A stretch of DNA of 64,000 nt, from assembly GCA_042140185.1 (NCBI GenBank), contig CP159477.1:2108001-2172000 (forward strand), read 5' to 3'. Positions 1 through 9,173 of the stretch are shown here, one piece after another. The stretch is from JANSXG01 sp024743075. Its GTDB lineage: Bacteria; Planctomycetota; Phycisphaerae; Phycisphaerales; UBA1924. Position 1 is the stretch's first letter; each line of letters starts with the position of its first letter. Both the position numbers and the translations under genes were made by a program. The notes under the pieces are model-generated. The model searched no databases, was not told the origin of the DNA, and saw nothing but the letters and a program-made list of their open reading frames with translations.

Positions 1-792
1 GAGGGCCATGACGTTCGTCATGTCGCACTCGTTGAAGGTGGTGAGCATCGCGGCGGTGTGCTGCGCCTCGACGAGGCGATTGGCGATGCTCTTGCGCAGC
101 GGCGACATCTTCTCGCGGCGCGTGCCGCGTGAAGTCGCCTGCTGTGGCGCGCCGCCGGAAGAGGCGGTTGGCTGGACCACACCGTTCTGGCGGGTGTGCA
201 TGACGGCGAGCACGTCCTGCTCGCGGATGCGTCCGCCCGCGCCGGTCGGGCGAACCTGCGACAGGTCGATCTTGTGCTCGTCGGCGATCTTGCGCGCCAC
301 GGCGGTGGCGAAGGCGCCCGAGTTGTCCGGAGCCTTGCCGCTGGACGGTGCGCTCGATGAGGGCGGCTGTGTGGTCTTTGAGAAGGACTGCTTGTCGGCG
401 TCGGAAGACTTGTCACCGGACTTTCCGGCGTCCTCGGACTTGCTCCTGCCGCCGCCCTTGCTCGAATCCTTCTGCTTCGATTCTTCCTTCTTGCCCGAAT
501 CCTCATCCTTCGACTTATCGTCGGACTTCTTCGAGCCATCGCCCGAAGGCTTCTCGGCCGACTCGTCGAGCGAGCCGATGGTGCCACCGACCTCGACGGT
601 GTCACCCTCGCTTGCCCCGCGCTTCAAAACCCCCGCGGCCGGAGACGGGAGTGGCATGGTGACCTTGTCGGTCTCGAGTTCGACGAGGTCCTCGTCCTGC
701 TCGACGTAGTCACCGTCCTCCTTCAGCCAAGAGGCGATGACGGCCTCGGAGATCGATTCACCAAGCGCGGGGATGACGATGTCGGTGGGCAT
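1..792 (-). CDS. sucB: 2-oxoglutarate dehydrogenase E2 (dihydrolipoyl succinyltransferase), partial
   Basis: Only the first 264 codons are present; the gene runs off the left edge with no stop. The protein starts MPTDIVIPALGESISEAVIA and carries a lipoyl domain (about residues 2-75) with the modified lysine in ELETDKVTMPL. A Ser/Lys/Asp-rich linker of about 70 residues follows, then an E3/E1-binding domain (VARKIADEHKIDLSQVRPTG) and the start of the acyltransferase domain (REKMSPLRKSIANRLVEAQ). This is the E2 core of the TCA-cycle oxoglutarate dehydrogenase complex. It lies 54 bp downstream of sucA on the same strand, so the two are probably cotranscribed. The linker is longer and more charged than the usual Ala/Pro linker. 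Gene order and the TDKV lipoyl motif favour SucB over pyruvate dehydrogenase E2. Confidence 0.93.
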   Translation of the reverse strand, partial: MPTDIVIPALGESISEAVIASWLKEDGDYVEQDEDLVELETDKVTMPLPSPAAGVLKRGASEGDTVEVGGTIGSLDESAEKPSGDGSKKSDDKSKDEDSGKKEESKQKDSSKGGGRSKSEDAGKSGDKSSDADKQSFSKTTQPPSSSAPSSGKAPDNSGAFATAVARKIADEHKIDLSQVRPTGAGGRIREQDVLAVMHTRQNGVVQPTASSGGAPQQATSRGTRREKMSPLRKSIANRLVEAQHTAAMLTTFNECDMTNVMAL

Positions 793-846
793 GGGTGGGT
801 GTCTCTGCAATTGACGGCCCGGCGCGGTCGCTGTGCCGTGGTTTTC

Positions 847-3800
847 TTACGCCGTGGCGGCCTTGCGTCCGCTCGATTTCTTCGACGCCGACTTGGAGCC
901 GCCGCCGGACTTGGAGTTCTTCGATTTCGCGTCCGAAGGCTTGGACTTCTGATCGACCGACTTGCCGTCCGACCGCTCCTCGCGGACCGTGCCGATGGCG
1001 GCGGTGAGGAAGTCGTCGAGCTGTTCGAGGTGCTTGCGGGGCGACCCGGTGGCGGGGGTACCACTGGACGGGCGTCCGTAGTACTCGATGTTCCAATCAA
1101 GCTTTTCGAGCAGCGACAAGGCCATGTGCCCGAACGCGCCCATGTTGCGCGGCTCTTCCTGCACCCACGCCAGCTCGGCGGCGGCCGGGTACTTCGAGCG
1201 GATCTCCTGGAGCAGGTCGAAGTGCAGCGGGTAGAGCTGTTCGACGCGGACGATCGCGATGTCGTGCTGCTCGATCTGCTCGCGACGCTTGACGAGGTCG
1301 TAGTACACCTTGCCGGTGCACAACAGAAGCTTCGAGACCTTCTTCCGATCCAGCGCCCCCTTGCCTTCGAAGGCGGGATCATCGAGGACAGGTTTGAAGC
1401 CGCCCGTCGTGAGCTCGTCGGTCGTGCTGGTGCAGGCGGGCAGTCGGAGCAGGCTCTTGGGGCTCATGACGATGAGCGGCTTGCGGAAGTCGCGGTGCAT
1501 CTGGCGCCGCAGCATGTGGAAGTACTGGGCCGGCGTCGTCGGGTAGCAGACCTGAATGTTGTTCTGGCCGCAGAGCTTGAGGAAGCGCTCGAGGCGGGCC
1601 GAGGAGTGCTCGGGGCCCTGGCCCTCGTAGCCGTGCGGCAGCAGCAGCGTCAGCGCCGACCAGCGCTGCCATTTGAGTTCCGCGGAGCTGATGAACTGGT
1701 CGATGATGACCTGCGCACCGTTGGAGAAGTCGCCGAACTGAGCCTCCCAGACCGCCATGATCTTCGGTGAAGCGAGGCTGAAGCCGTACTCGAATCCCAG
1801 ACACGCGAACTCCGAGAGCGGCGAGTCGTACACGCAGAACTTGTTCTGGCGGATCTGACCGTCGGGGGTCTTGGTGCCAGCCTCGCGATCGGTCCCGGGG
1901 ACACCGAGTTCACGGATCGCGTTCACGGGGACATAGGCCTCTGCGGTCTCGACGTCGCGTAGGACCGCGTGACGATGGCTGAACGTGCCGCGTCGCGAAT
2001 CCTGGCCGGTCAGACGGAAGATGTGGCCCTCGAGCACGAGCGAGCCGACGGCCAGCGATTCGGCAGTGGCCCAGTCGAACGGCTTGTTCTCCAGCACGTT
2101 CTCGGTGCGTTCCCGCAGCACCTTGACGAGCTTGCGGTGGGGCTTGAAGTCCTCGGGCCAGGAACTGATGGCCTTGGCGATCTCGTGGAGCGTGTCGCGG
2201 TCAACGCCCGTGTTGCCCTCGTCAAAGGTCCACTCGTTGGTAACGCCCGACCAGTGGACATGCCCGGGGGCCGGGGTCGGGTCGACGGCGGTTTTGCGCG
2301 TGTTGGTGTACGCCTCATCGAGGTTTTCGTGGACGGAGGACTCTATCTGTTCCACATCATCCTCGGAGATGACATCGGCGTGCATCAGAGTCCGCGCGTA
2401 TTCGCTGAGGACGGTCGGCTTCTTCTTGATCTCGCTGTAGAGCAGCGGCTGCGTGAACATCGCCTCGTCGGTCTCGTTGTGACCGTGGCGACGGTAGCAC
2501 TGCATATCGATGACCACATCCTTGTTGAACTTCATCCGGTACTCGAGCGCGAGCTGAGCACAGTGGACGACCGCTTCGGGGTCCTCGCCGTTCACGTGGA
2601 GCACCGGCGCCTCGATCATCTTCGCCATATCCGTGCAGTAACGGCTGGTCCGGGCGTCGAGCGGGCCGGTGGTGAAGCCGATCAGGTTGTTGACGACGAT
2701 GTGGATCGTGCCGCCGACGGTGTAGCCCTCGAGCCCCGCGAGGTTGAAGGTCTCAGCGACCACGCCCTGGCCGATGACCGCCGCGTCGCCGTGCATGATG
2801 ACCGGGATGACTTTGTTACGCGTCTTGTCGCCGTTGAGACGCTGCTTGGCGCGGCAGCGACCGAGCACGACCGGGGCGACGGCTTCGAGGTGGCTTGGGT
2901 TCGAGGCGAGCGCGAGCCAGATGTGCTTGCCGGAGGGGAGCACACGGTTCGAGGAGTAGCCGCGGTGGTACTTCACATCGCCGCCGCCGTCTTCGGCGTC
3001 GGCCTCCCACGTGTCGTCGAACTCCGTGAAGACCTCTTCGTAGGTCTTGCCTGCGATGTTGACGAGGACATTCAGACGACCGCGATGGCTCATGCCGAGC
3101 ACGAGCTGCTCGACATCGAACTGGTCCGCACTCTTCTCGACCAACCGATCGAGCAGCGGGATGAGCGACTCGCCGCCTTCAAGGCTGAACCGCTTCTGGC
3201 CCGGGTACCGCTTGCCGCAGAACTTCTCCCACATCTCGGCTCGGTGGAGCTGCTCGAGGATGTGGATCTGCTCGCCCCGCGAGAAATCCGTCCGGTTGCC
3301 GGTGGTCTCGACGCGCTCGAGCCACCAGTCTCGCTCGGCCCGATTGCTGATGTGCATCACCTCGACACCGATCGACCCGCAGTAGATCGAGTCGAGACGA
3401 CCGATCAGGTCCGAGAGCGACGCGCCGGACGGCGCAAGTCCGGGGACCGTGAAAGCCGAACCCAGATCGTCGCTCCCAAGACCATGAGCCGTCGGATTGA
3501 GTTCTTCCGGTGCCTCGCGCTCGCGATCGAACGGGTCGATCCGTGCGCAGGTGTGACCGAGTGAGCGATAGGAGTTGACCAGATCACGGACCGCCGCGGC
3601 CTTCGCCGCGTCCGCGGACCCGCTCGAGACGCCCGCCCCGCCAGCAGCGACCGGGCCGGAAGGACCACCGGCCCCTTGCCCGAGTTCGAAGCCTCGGAAG
3701 AAATCGCGCATGTCCGAGCCGACCGACTGCGGATCGTCCTGGTACTTCCGATACAGGTCCTCGATGTAGGCGGCGTTCCAGCCGTTGAGCGACGCGCCGG

Positions 3801-3891
3801 CCGGGATCGGCCCAGACGCGCCGGCACCCGGCTTCGGACCGGGGGTACCGTTGGAATTCGAACTGTTGGACATCGTGGGCGAAGCGCTCAT
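847..3891 (-). CDS. sucA: 2-oxoglutarate dehydrogenase E1 component
   Basis: A protein of 1014 residues, a little longer than the usual 930-950. It decarboxylates 2-oxoglutarate with thiamine diphosphate and passes the succinyl group to the E2 lipoyl arm. Motifs seen in order: an N-terminal AYIEDLYRKYQ segment (E2 contact in this family), GGESLIPLL, GMSHRGRLNVL, HGDAAVIGQGVVAET and VVNNLIGFTT (cofactor region), RRHGHNETDEAMFTQP, then the transketolase-like part with EYGFSLASP, WEAQFGDFSNGAQ and LLPHGYEGQGPEHSS. The C-terminus ends in about 40 Lys/Ser-rich residues, an unusual addition. ATG at 3891 was chosen; a second ATG at 3873 would remove six residues. The first 35 residues are a Gly/Ser/Pro-rich leader. 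First gene of a sucAB unit. Confidence 0.97.
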   Translation of the reverse strand: MSASPTMSNSSNSNGTPGPKPGAGASGPIPAGASLNGWNAAYIEDLYRKYQDDPQSVGSDMRDFFRGFELGQGAGGPSGPVAAGGAGVSSGSADAAKAAAVRDLVNSYRSLGHTCARIDPFDREREAPEELNPTAHGLGSDDLGSAFTVPGLAPSGASLSDLIGRLDSIYCGSIGVEVMHISNRAERDWWLERVETTGNRTDFSRGEQIHILEQLHRAEMWEKFCGKRYPGQKRFSLEGGESLIPLLDRLVEKSADQFDVEQLVLGMSHRGRLNVLVNIAGKTYEEVFTEFDDTWEADAEDGGGDVKYHRGYSSNRVLPSGKHIWLALASNPSHLEAVAPVVLGRCRAKQRLNGDKTRNKVIPVIMHGDAAVIGQGVVAETFNLAGLEGYTVGGTIHIVVNNLIGFTTGPLDARTSRYCTDMAKMIEAPVLHVNGEDPEAVVHCAQLALEYRMKFNKDVVIDMQCYRRHGHNETDEAMFTQPLLYSEIKKKPTVLSEYARTLMHADVISEDDVEQIESSVHENLDEAYTNTRKTAVDPTPAPGHVHWSGVTNEWTFDEGNTGVDRDTLHEIAKAISSWPEDFKPHRKLVKVLRERTENVLENKPFDWATAESLAVGSLVLEGHIFRLTGQDSRRGTFSHRHAVLRDVETAEAYVPVNAIRELGVPGTDREAGTKTPDGQIRQNKFCVYDSPLSEFACLGFEYGFSLASPKIMAVWEAQFGDFSNGAQVIIDQFISSAELKWQRWSALTLLLPHGYEGQGPEHSSARLERFLKLCGQNNIQVCYPTTPAQYFHMLRRQMHRDFRKPLIVMSPKSLLRLPACTSTTDELTTGGFKPVLDDPAFEGKGALDRKKVSKLLLCTGKVYYDLVKRREQIEQHDIAIVRVEQLYPLHFDLLQEIRSKYPAAAELAWVQEEPRNMGAFGHMALSLLEKLDWNIEYYGRPSSGTPATGSPRKHLEQLDDFLTAAIGTVREERSDGKSVDQKSKPSDAKSKNSKSGGGSKSASKKSSGRKAATA

Positions 3892-4167
3892 AGTTGTCGT
3901 CCGATGCCGCGATTGGCCTGTTCCAGAGCCTTCAGATACTGACCAAAGTCCGAATAAACAGGGGTGCGCTCGCGGTCCGCAGGGCCGTGGAAGTCATTGT
4001 AAGACCGTCATCGTCCGCTGTGCAGCCCCGGATGAACACAAATTACCGGTCTCGACCAATCAGAAGGCGCGATGCCGTCGTGATATCGTGCCGATACCTG
4101 TCTGTGGCTCGGCGTTTCGGCGTCGATACCAAGACAAACCGACCTCAGCCATCCGAAGGCCAGCCCC

Positions 4168-5598
4168 ATGCGCGAATACGACCTCTGTGTCATCGGTTCC
4201 GGTCCCGCCGGCCAAAAGGCCGCCGTCCAGGCCTCCAAGCTCGGCAAGCGCGTCTGCGTCGTCGAGCGGAAGGAGGTTGTCGGTGGCGTGGCGATCAACA
4301 CGGGCACCATCCCGTCGAAGGCCCTGCGCGAGGCCATCCTCTTCATGACCGGCTTCAAGTTCCGGGGCATCATGGGCAGTTCGCACAACCGAGATATCAC
4401 CATCGAAGAACTCACCAAGTGGTGCCAGACGGTGATCTCCAACGAGATCACCGTCACCCAGAACCAGCTCCAGCGCAACGGCATCGACATCGTCCGCGGC
4501 ACCGCTGAGTTCGAGGGCGAACACCTCGTCCACGCGCGCCACGGCGGCGAAGTCACCGCCATCACGGCCGACAACATCTACATCTCCACCGGCACCCGAC
4601 CGGCCCGACCCGCCAGCATCCCCTTCGACGACGATTACATCGTCGACGCCGACGGAATCCTCCGCCTGTCGAAACTGCCGCGAACGCTTACGGTCGTCGG
4701 CGGCGGGGTCATCGGCACAGAATACGCGTCGATGATGCAGGCGCTGGGCGTCAAGGTCACGCTCATCGAGGGCCAGAACCACCTCCTCGGCTTCCTCGAC
4801 CCCGAGATCCGCGAGGCGCTCCAGTATCACCTGCGCAACATCGGCATGACCCTCCGCCTCGGCGAGAAGGTCACCCGCGTGCAGCTCATCGAAGCCCCGG
4901 CCGGCTCACGCTCCTCGACCGGCAAACTGGTCGAGGCCACACTCGAGTCCGGCAAGACCATCCGCTCCGAGTGTCTTCTCTACGCGATCGGGAGACAGGG
5001 CGCGACCGACTCACTCAAGCTCGACTCCATTGGGGTCAACGCCGACAACCGCGGGCGGATCAGGGTCAACGGCAACTATCAGGTCATGCGCGAGGGCTCG
5101 GACGAACCGATCGAGCACATCTACGCCGGCGGCGACGTCATCGGGTTCCCCGCTCTGGCTTCCACCTCCATGGAGCAGGGACGCCTCGCCGCCTGCCACA
5201 TGTTCGGCAAACCGACCAGTTCCGTCCCGGAACTCTTCCCCTACGGCATCTACGCCATCCCGGAGATCTCCACCGTCGGCTGGACCGAGCAGCAACTGAC
5301 CGACCAGGACATCCCGTTCGAAACGGGCATCGCCAACTACCGCGAGATCGCCCGTGGTCAGCTGCTCGGCGACCAGATCGGCATGCTCAAGCTGCTGATC
5401 CATCAGGAGACCCGCCACATCCTCGGCGTGCACTGCATCGGGACGGGCTCGACCGAGATCATCCATATCGGCCAGGCGGTCATGGCCCTCAACGGCACCG
5501 TGGACTACTTCATCAACACGGTGTTCAACTACCCGACGCTGGCCGAGTGCTACAAGGTCGCCGCGCTCAATTGCGTGAACAAACTGCAGCACGTGTAA
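4168..5598 (+). CDS. sthA: Soluble pyridine nucleotide transhydrogenase (Si-specific NAD(P)+ transhydrogenase)
   Basis: A 476-residue FAD flavoprotein of the disulfide-reductase superfamily, expected to move hydride between NADPH and NAD+ in the cytoplasm. FAD-binding GSGPAG is at residues 11-16, the second dinucleotide fold GGGVIGTEYA about 190, and IYAGGDVIG about 325. The dimerisation domain ends HCIGTGSTEIIHIGQAVMAL then NYPTLAECYKVAAL, as in SthA. The position of the redox CxxxxC of lipoamide dehydrogenase reads GGVAINTGTIPSKALR, with no cysteine pair, so it cannot be the E3 of the neighbouring complex although it sits divergent to sucA (276 bp between starts). ATG at 4168 is preceded by only a weak ribosome site. 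Confidence 0.9.
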   Translation: MREYDLCVIGSGPAGQKAAVQASKLGKRVCVVERKEVVGGVAINTGTIPSKALREAILFMTGFKFRGIMGSSHNRDITIEELTKWCQTVISNEITVTQNQLQRNGIDIVRGTAEFEGEHLVHARHGGEVTAITADNIYISTGTRPARPASIPFDDDYIVDADGILRLSKLPRTLTVVGGGVIGTEYASMMQALGVKVTLIEGQNHLLGFLDPEIREALQYHLRNIGMTLRLGEKVTRVQLIEAPAGSRSSTGKLVEATLESGKTIRSECLLYAIGRQGATDSLKLDSIGVNADNRGRIRVNGNYQVMREGSDEPIEHIYAGGDVIGFPALASTSMEQGRLAACHMFGKPTSSVPELFPYGIYAIPEISTVGWTEQQLTDQDIPFETGIANYREIARGQLLGDQIGMLKLLIHQETRHILGVHCIGTGSTEIIHIGQAVMALNGTVDYFINTVFNYPTLAECYKVAALNCVNKLQHV

Positions 5599-5605
5599 AC
5601 GCCGC

Positions 5606-6694
5606 TCAGATCGCCCAGTCGGACGATTCGCTGTGTTCCTCCACGCTGACGGCCGAAGCCATGTAGTCGCGGAAGCGGTCGCTCAGCGATTCATCGAGGC
5701 TCGCGACGACCGAGCGGAGCTGGTCGGCGTCCAGCCGCGCGATGTGACACACCGGGTCGCCGGGTTTGACCGCCGGGAGCGTTGTCATTCCGAGGACGAT
5801 CCCCGACGCGCTGGAGAGAAGCAGATTCTTCTCTCTCCCAACCAGATCCGTATTCGTCGCGACCGGCTGGCCTTTGGCCACAACATCGCCCGGTGACACG
5901 TGAAAACGGAGCACGCCGCCGTGGACCGCTCGGAGCCAGGTTGTCTCGCGAACGATCGCCTGGTAACGGGCCGGCTTGCGCCGGCCCTTGACCATGCCGA
6001 GCGCGATCAGCACATTCCGGATGCCTCGCACCCCGACCTCGACCATAGTGGGCTCGATCTTCCAGACCTCGCCGGCCTCGAGGATGATCGTCGGGACCCC
6101 GGCGTCGGTTGCGGCTCGGCGCATCGAGCCGTCCGGCCCCTTGCCATGAATAACCAGCTCCGTACCGAACGACTCGGCGAGCAGGCGCGTCTCGTGCTGA
6201 TCGAGATCGGCGCGGACGTTCGGGAAGTTCGTGCGACGCACCGCCGCCGAATGCAGATCGATGCAGTAGTCGCAGCGTCGAATGACCTGCTCGAAGACCG
6301 CGTTGGCAACCCGAGCCGTCAGGCTGCCTCCCCCTGATCCGGGAAAACTACGGTTCAGATCGCGACGGTCCGGCATGTAGCGGCTGAACCGCTCGAATCC
6401 GAGCACATTCACTACCGGCACCAGGACCAGCGTGCCCTTGCTGAGTTTGAAGCCCGGGTCGAGGACCAATTGCCGAACCACGCCCATCCCGTTGATCTCG
6501 TCGCCGTGGACCGAAGCGGTCACGGCGACCACGGGGCCGGGTTCCTTGGCGCGAACGATATGGACGGGCATCACGACCGGGTGCCCGCTGTAGGTTTCGC
6601 TGATCGTCAGATCGACCGTGCGCTGCGAACCGAGATTGACGCGCTTGCCACCGATCTCGAACGTCTTGCGAGCCTTTATGTCACGGAAGCTCAC
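5606..6694 (-). CDS. Succinylglutamate desuccinylase/aspartoacylase family zinc hydrolase
   Basis: A 362-residue member of the AstE/AspA zinc carboxypeptidase-like family. Zinc ligands are visible in TASVHGDEINGMG (His, Glu) and CIDLHSAAVRR (His); RDLNRSFPG is the substrate-binding Arg-Asn stretch; LEAGE about residue 210 holds the likely catalytic Glu. The C-terminal third is a beta-rich domain (GVLRFHVSPGDVVAKGQPVA) resembling a biotinyl-lipoyl-like fold. The start is GTG at 6694, overlapping the rimK stop as GTGA with GGAG upstream, so it is translationally coupled to rimK. In this setting it probably removes or trims an N-acyl or glutamyl group made by the ligase (inference). The true substrate is unknown. 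Confidence 0.87.
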   Translation of the reverse strand: MSFRDIKARKTFEIGGKRVNLGSQRTVDLTISETYSGHPVVMPVHIVRAKEPGPVVAVTASVHGDEINGMGVVRQLVLDPGFKLSKGTLVLVPVVNVLGFERFSRYMPDRRDLNRSFPGSGGGSLTARVANAVFEQVIRRCDYCIDLHSAAVRRTNFPNVRADLDQHETRLLAESFGTELVIHGKGPDGSMRRAATDAGVPTIILEAGEVWKIEPTMVEVGVRGIRNVLIALGMVKGRRKPARYQAIVRETTWLRAVHGGVLRFHVSPGDVVAKGQPVATNTDLVGREKNLLLSSASGIVLGMTTLPAVKPGDPVCHIARLDADQLRSVVASLDESLSDRFRDYMASAVSVEEHSESSDWAI

Positions 6695-7905
6695 TTCTCG
6701 GTCTCCGGATTCTCGATACGCGGCTTCTTCGTGCCGGCCCTCTTGCGAAGCTTCGACTTAGGCTTCTTGCTCGGCGCGGGCATGAGCGTGCGAATCTCGT
6801 CGAGTTTGCCGAAGCAAAGCAGGACATCGCCCTCCTCGATCTGTCGTCCCCCCGACGGGTTCGAGACCACCTTGCGCCCACGTCGGATGCTCAGGACGGT
6901 GATATCGCGCTCGCGGAGTTTCGTTTCGCTCAACGGTTTCCCCGCGAGCGAGGATCGTGGCACGATCGGCAATTCGACGACACCGTAGCCCTTGCTCGAG
7001 GCCAAGCGGTAGCGCAGATCCACCTCCGAGAACTGCACGCGCTGCTCGATGTGCTCGATGATCGCGCCGGCCACATCCACCCCGCTGGCGGTTTCGATGC
7101 CCTCGAGCCCCGGCGATGAATTGACCTCCATGACCTGCGGTCCGTCCTTGCCCTCGAGCATGTCGACGCCCGCGACCTGCAGCCCCAGCACCTGCGCCGC
7201 GACCACCGCGGTCTCGCGGTACTCCTCGGGCAAGTCGATCGACTCGGCGAGGCCACCGCGATGGACGTTCGAGCGGAACTCCGTGCCCTGCGCGGTCCGG
7301 CGCATGGCCGCGACCACGCGATCCCCGACCACGAAGGCGCGGACGTCTTTGCCCTTGCTCTCGGCGACGAATTTCTGGATCAGCACGTTCTGGCGCACCG
7401 ACTGGAGCGTCTCGATGATCGCCTCGGCGACCTTCTGGGTCTCCGCAAGGATCACGCCGACGCCCTGCGTCCCTTCCAGAAGTTTGATGATGACCGGAGC
7501 GCCGCCGACGCGCTCGATCGCGTCCAGAATGTCGTAGCGGTCGCGCACGAACGCCGTGTCGGGGATGCCGATGTCGTAGCGTGAGAGCATCTGCAGGGAG
7601 CGGAGCTTGTCGCGCGAATAGGTGATGCCGGCCGCCGGCGCGAGCGAGAAGACGCCCATCTGCTCGAACTGGCGGACCACCGCCGTGCCAAAGTAGGTCA
7701 CCGAAGCACCGATGCGCGGGATGACCGCGTCGTACGTCGACACCGCCTTGCCCCGGAACAGCAGGTCTGGCGCGCCGTGTTCGATGTGGATCGAAAACCG
7801 CAGCGTGTTGAGCACCCGAGCGGTGTGACCTCGCTGAGCCGCCGCTTCACGGAGACGCTTGGTGCTGTAACTCTTCGGGGCCCGGGAGAGGATCGCGATC
7901 TTCAT
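6691..7905 (-). CDS. rimK: RimK-type ATP-grasp glutamate ligase fused to a TrkA-C (RCK_C) domain
   Basis: 404 residues. Residues 1-290 form a RimK-type ATP-grasp ligase: MKIAILSRAPKSYSTKRL, the nucleotide-binding stretch PVIIKLLEGTQGVGVILAE, VQKFVAESKGKDVRAFVVGD, and the metal-binding end VMEVNSSPGLEGIE. Family members add glutamate to ribosomal protein S6 or to small amino-acid substrates. Residues about 305-370 match a TrkA-C domain (VVELPIVPRSSLAGKPLSETKLRE, then IEEGDVLLCFGKLDEI), normally a ligand-binding regulatory module of K+ channels. A Lys-rich tail of about 30 residues follows. The TrkA-C fusion suggests allosteric control by a small ligand (inference). Middle gene of a three-gene unit: RimB-like protease upstream (21 bp), aspartoacylase-like gene downstream (overlapping). 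Confidence 0.92.
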   Translation of the reverse strand: MKIAILSRAPKSYSTKRLREAAAQRGHTARVLNTLRFSIHIEHGAPDLLFRGKAVSTYDAVIPRIGASVTYFGTAVVRQFEQMGVFSLAPAAGITYSRDKLRSLQMLSRYDIGIPDTAFVRDRYDILDAIERVGGAPVIIKLLEGTQGVGVILAETQKVAEAIIETLQSVRQNVLIQKFVAESKGKDVRAFVVGDRVVAAMRRTAQGTEFRSNVHRGGLAESIDLPEEYRETAVVAAQVLGLQVAGVDMLEGKDGPQVMEVNSSPGLEGIETASGVDVAGAIIEHIEQRVQFSEVDLRYRLASSKGYGVVELPIVPRSSLAGKPLSETKLRERDITVLSIRRGRKVVSNPSGGRQIEEGDVLLCFGKLDEIRTLMPAPSKKPKSKLRKRAGTKKPRIENPETEK

Positions 7906-7926
7906 AATGACCGATCCTACCCGGAC

Positions 7927-8424
7927 TCAGTCGCCCTTGGCACTTTTCTTGCGACGCGGCCGCTTCTTCGGCCTCGTCGAGACCAGATACATGCTCGCCG
8001 CATCAACCAGGAACCGGTCCGCCAGCGCACGACGCCCGAGCAGCATCCGGCACAACATGCCCTTGCGACACACCAGGCTGACCTCGACCTCGAACTCGTT
8101 CTCGCCCACGGCGAGCTTGAGCGGCACGACAAACCGTTCCTGCGCGTGCCCGGTCGAACTCCTCACCGTGCTCGTGCGGACGATCGGCGCTTCCAGCCGG
8201 TCGCTCAGCCGACGCCCGTGTCGATCAAGCGCAATGTGAAAACTCACACGATCGCCGTCGATCCGTTCAACATCGCTCACGTGAAGAGCGCTCGTGTTCG
8301 CCCCGCTGTCGATCTTGGCGCGGATCGGCCCAATGCCCAATTCAGGAAAGAACACCGCCTCACGCCACCCGATCAGCGGAAGCCCATGATTCCCGTCGGA
8401 TGTGTTCGTCGATTCAGCCGTCAC
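7927..8424 (-). CDS. rimB: RimB-like retropepsin-type protease (RimK/LysX-associated)
   Basis: 165 residues, matching the small 'ATP-dependent zinc protease' family (COG4067), now viewed as retropepsin-like aspartic proteases that accompany RimK. The probable catalytic motif is AKIDSGANTSALH (residues 39-51); the second conserved element is CRMLLGRRAL near the C-terminus. The start is GTG at 8424 with GAAGG upstream; the ATG at 8432 hits a stop after three codons. A Lys/Arg-rich tail ends the protein. It lies 21 bp upstream of rimK on the same strand. RimB and RimK are known to cooperate in S6 modification in pseudomonads; a comparable role here is inference. Confidence 0.87.
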   Translation of the reverse strand: MTAESTNTSDGNHGLPLIGWREAVFFPELGIGPIRAKIDSGANTSALHVSDVERIDGDRVSFHIALDRHGRRLSDRLEAPIVRTSTVRSSTGHAQERFVVPLKLAVGENEFEVEVSLVCRKGMLCRMLLGRRALADRFLVDAASMYLVSTRPKKRPRRKKSAKGD

Positions 8425-8459
8425 GCCTTCATGCTAGCGTGACGGCCGCCGGCCGGCCC

Positions 8460-8984
8460 TCAGGAATCAAGATCAACCGGCTCGCTGGCAAGTTCCGTTG
8501 CCGATTCGCCCGACCGCTGAGGAACCCACGACCCCGGCTCGGGGTTTTTGAAGGTCAGTCCGGTCGACTGCGCCCACTCGTAGGTGTAGAAGACCGCGCG
8601 GTACTCGTGCAGGTCTTCCCAGTCGCCGCCGCCGAACTCCAGCGTGCGCCCCGCCCATCGGACGACATCCGCGCCCGCAGCAGCTGCGAACTGGCGGAGC
8701 TTCGGGTCCGGCGCGCCCGACTCGTCCGGCTCCAGGCACGGCGCGGTCGTGAACCGCGTCATCCCGATGATGATCAGGCCCTCTTCCTGCGGCACAAGTT
8801 TGAGCTCATCCACGCTCATGACCCGCTCGAAGCGGACCTCGCTCGGCTCGCGCTCGATCGGCTCGTAGTTGCTCATCGGCTTGTAGTTCATCGACCACAG
8901 GCCTGGGTCGCTGCGACACCCGGTCAGCGACGAGAAGGTGACGAGCAGCCCGGAACAGATAAGAAGAGCAGATGAGCGACGCAT
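8460..8984 (-). CDS. Hypothetical lipoprotein
   Basis: 174 residues. The N-terminus is a lipoprotein signal (MRRSSALLICSGLLVTFSSL, lipobox LTGC with Cys at residue 23). The mature part has no motif I recognise. It contains a short beta-rich core (LIIIGMTRFTTAPCLEPDESG, then GADVVRWAGRTLEFGGGDWEDLHEYRAVFYTYEW) that resembles the small-lipoprotein type in which a file-like object name is built from an index and a residue class, but I cannot place it. ATG at 8984 has AAGGGA upstream. It is 35 bp upstream of rimB on the same strand and may start that operon. Confidence 0.75.
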   Translation of the reverse strand: MRRSSALLICSGLLVTFSSLTGCRSDPGLWSMNYKPMSNYEPIEREPSEVRFERVMSVDELKLVPQEEGLIIIGMTRFTTAPCLEPDESGAPDPKLRQFAAAAGADVVRWAGRTLEFGGGDWEDLHEYRAVFYTYEWAQSTGLTFKNPEPGSWVPQRSGESATELASEPVDLDS

Positions 8985-9173
8985 GCGAACATTCCCTTAG
9001 CTTAAGTAGACAATTTCAGGCTGCGTAGCAGCGCTCCCGCGCTTTCGTCCGAAACCGAGGTATCGCTCGCTTGGCGTTTCGATCAATCGCCCGCGGGCCG
9101 TCGGAAGGCATGCTCCGGGCAAGCCCTGCGGTCTGTGACGCGTCCGTATATCCGCGATGGCACCTGAATCCGC

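Noticed and set aside
1969..3564. A 531-codon + strand frame
   Set aside because: Antisense to sucA, which has all E1 motifs along this stretch.
4168..5598. Calling this flavoprotein lipoamide dehydrogenase (E3) because it is beside sucAB
   Set aside because: The redox CxxxxC is absent (GGVAINTGTIPSK) and the C-terminal text is that of SthA.
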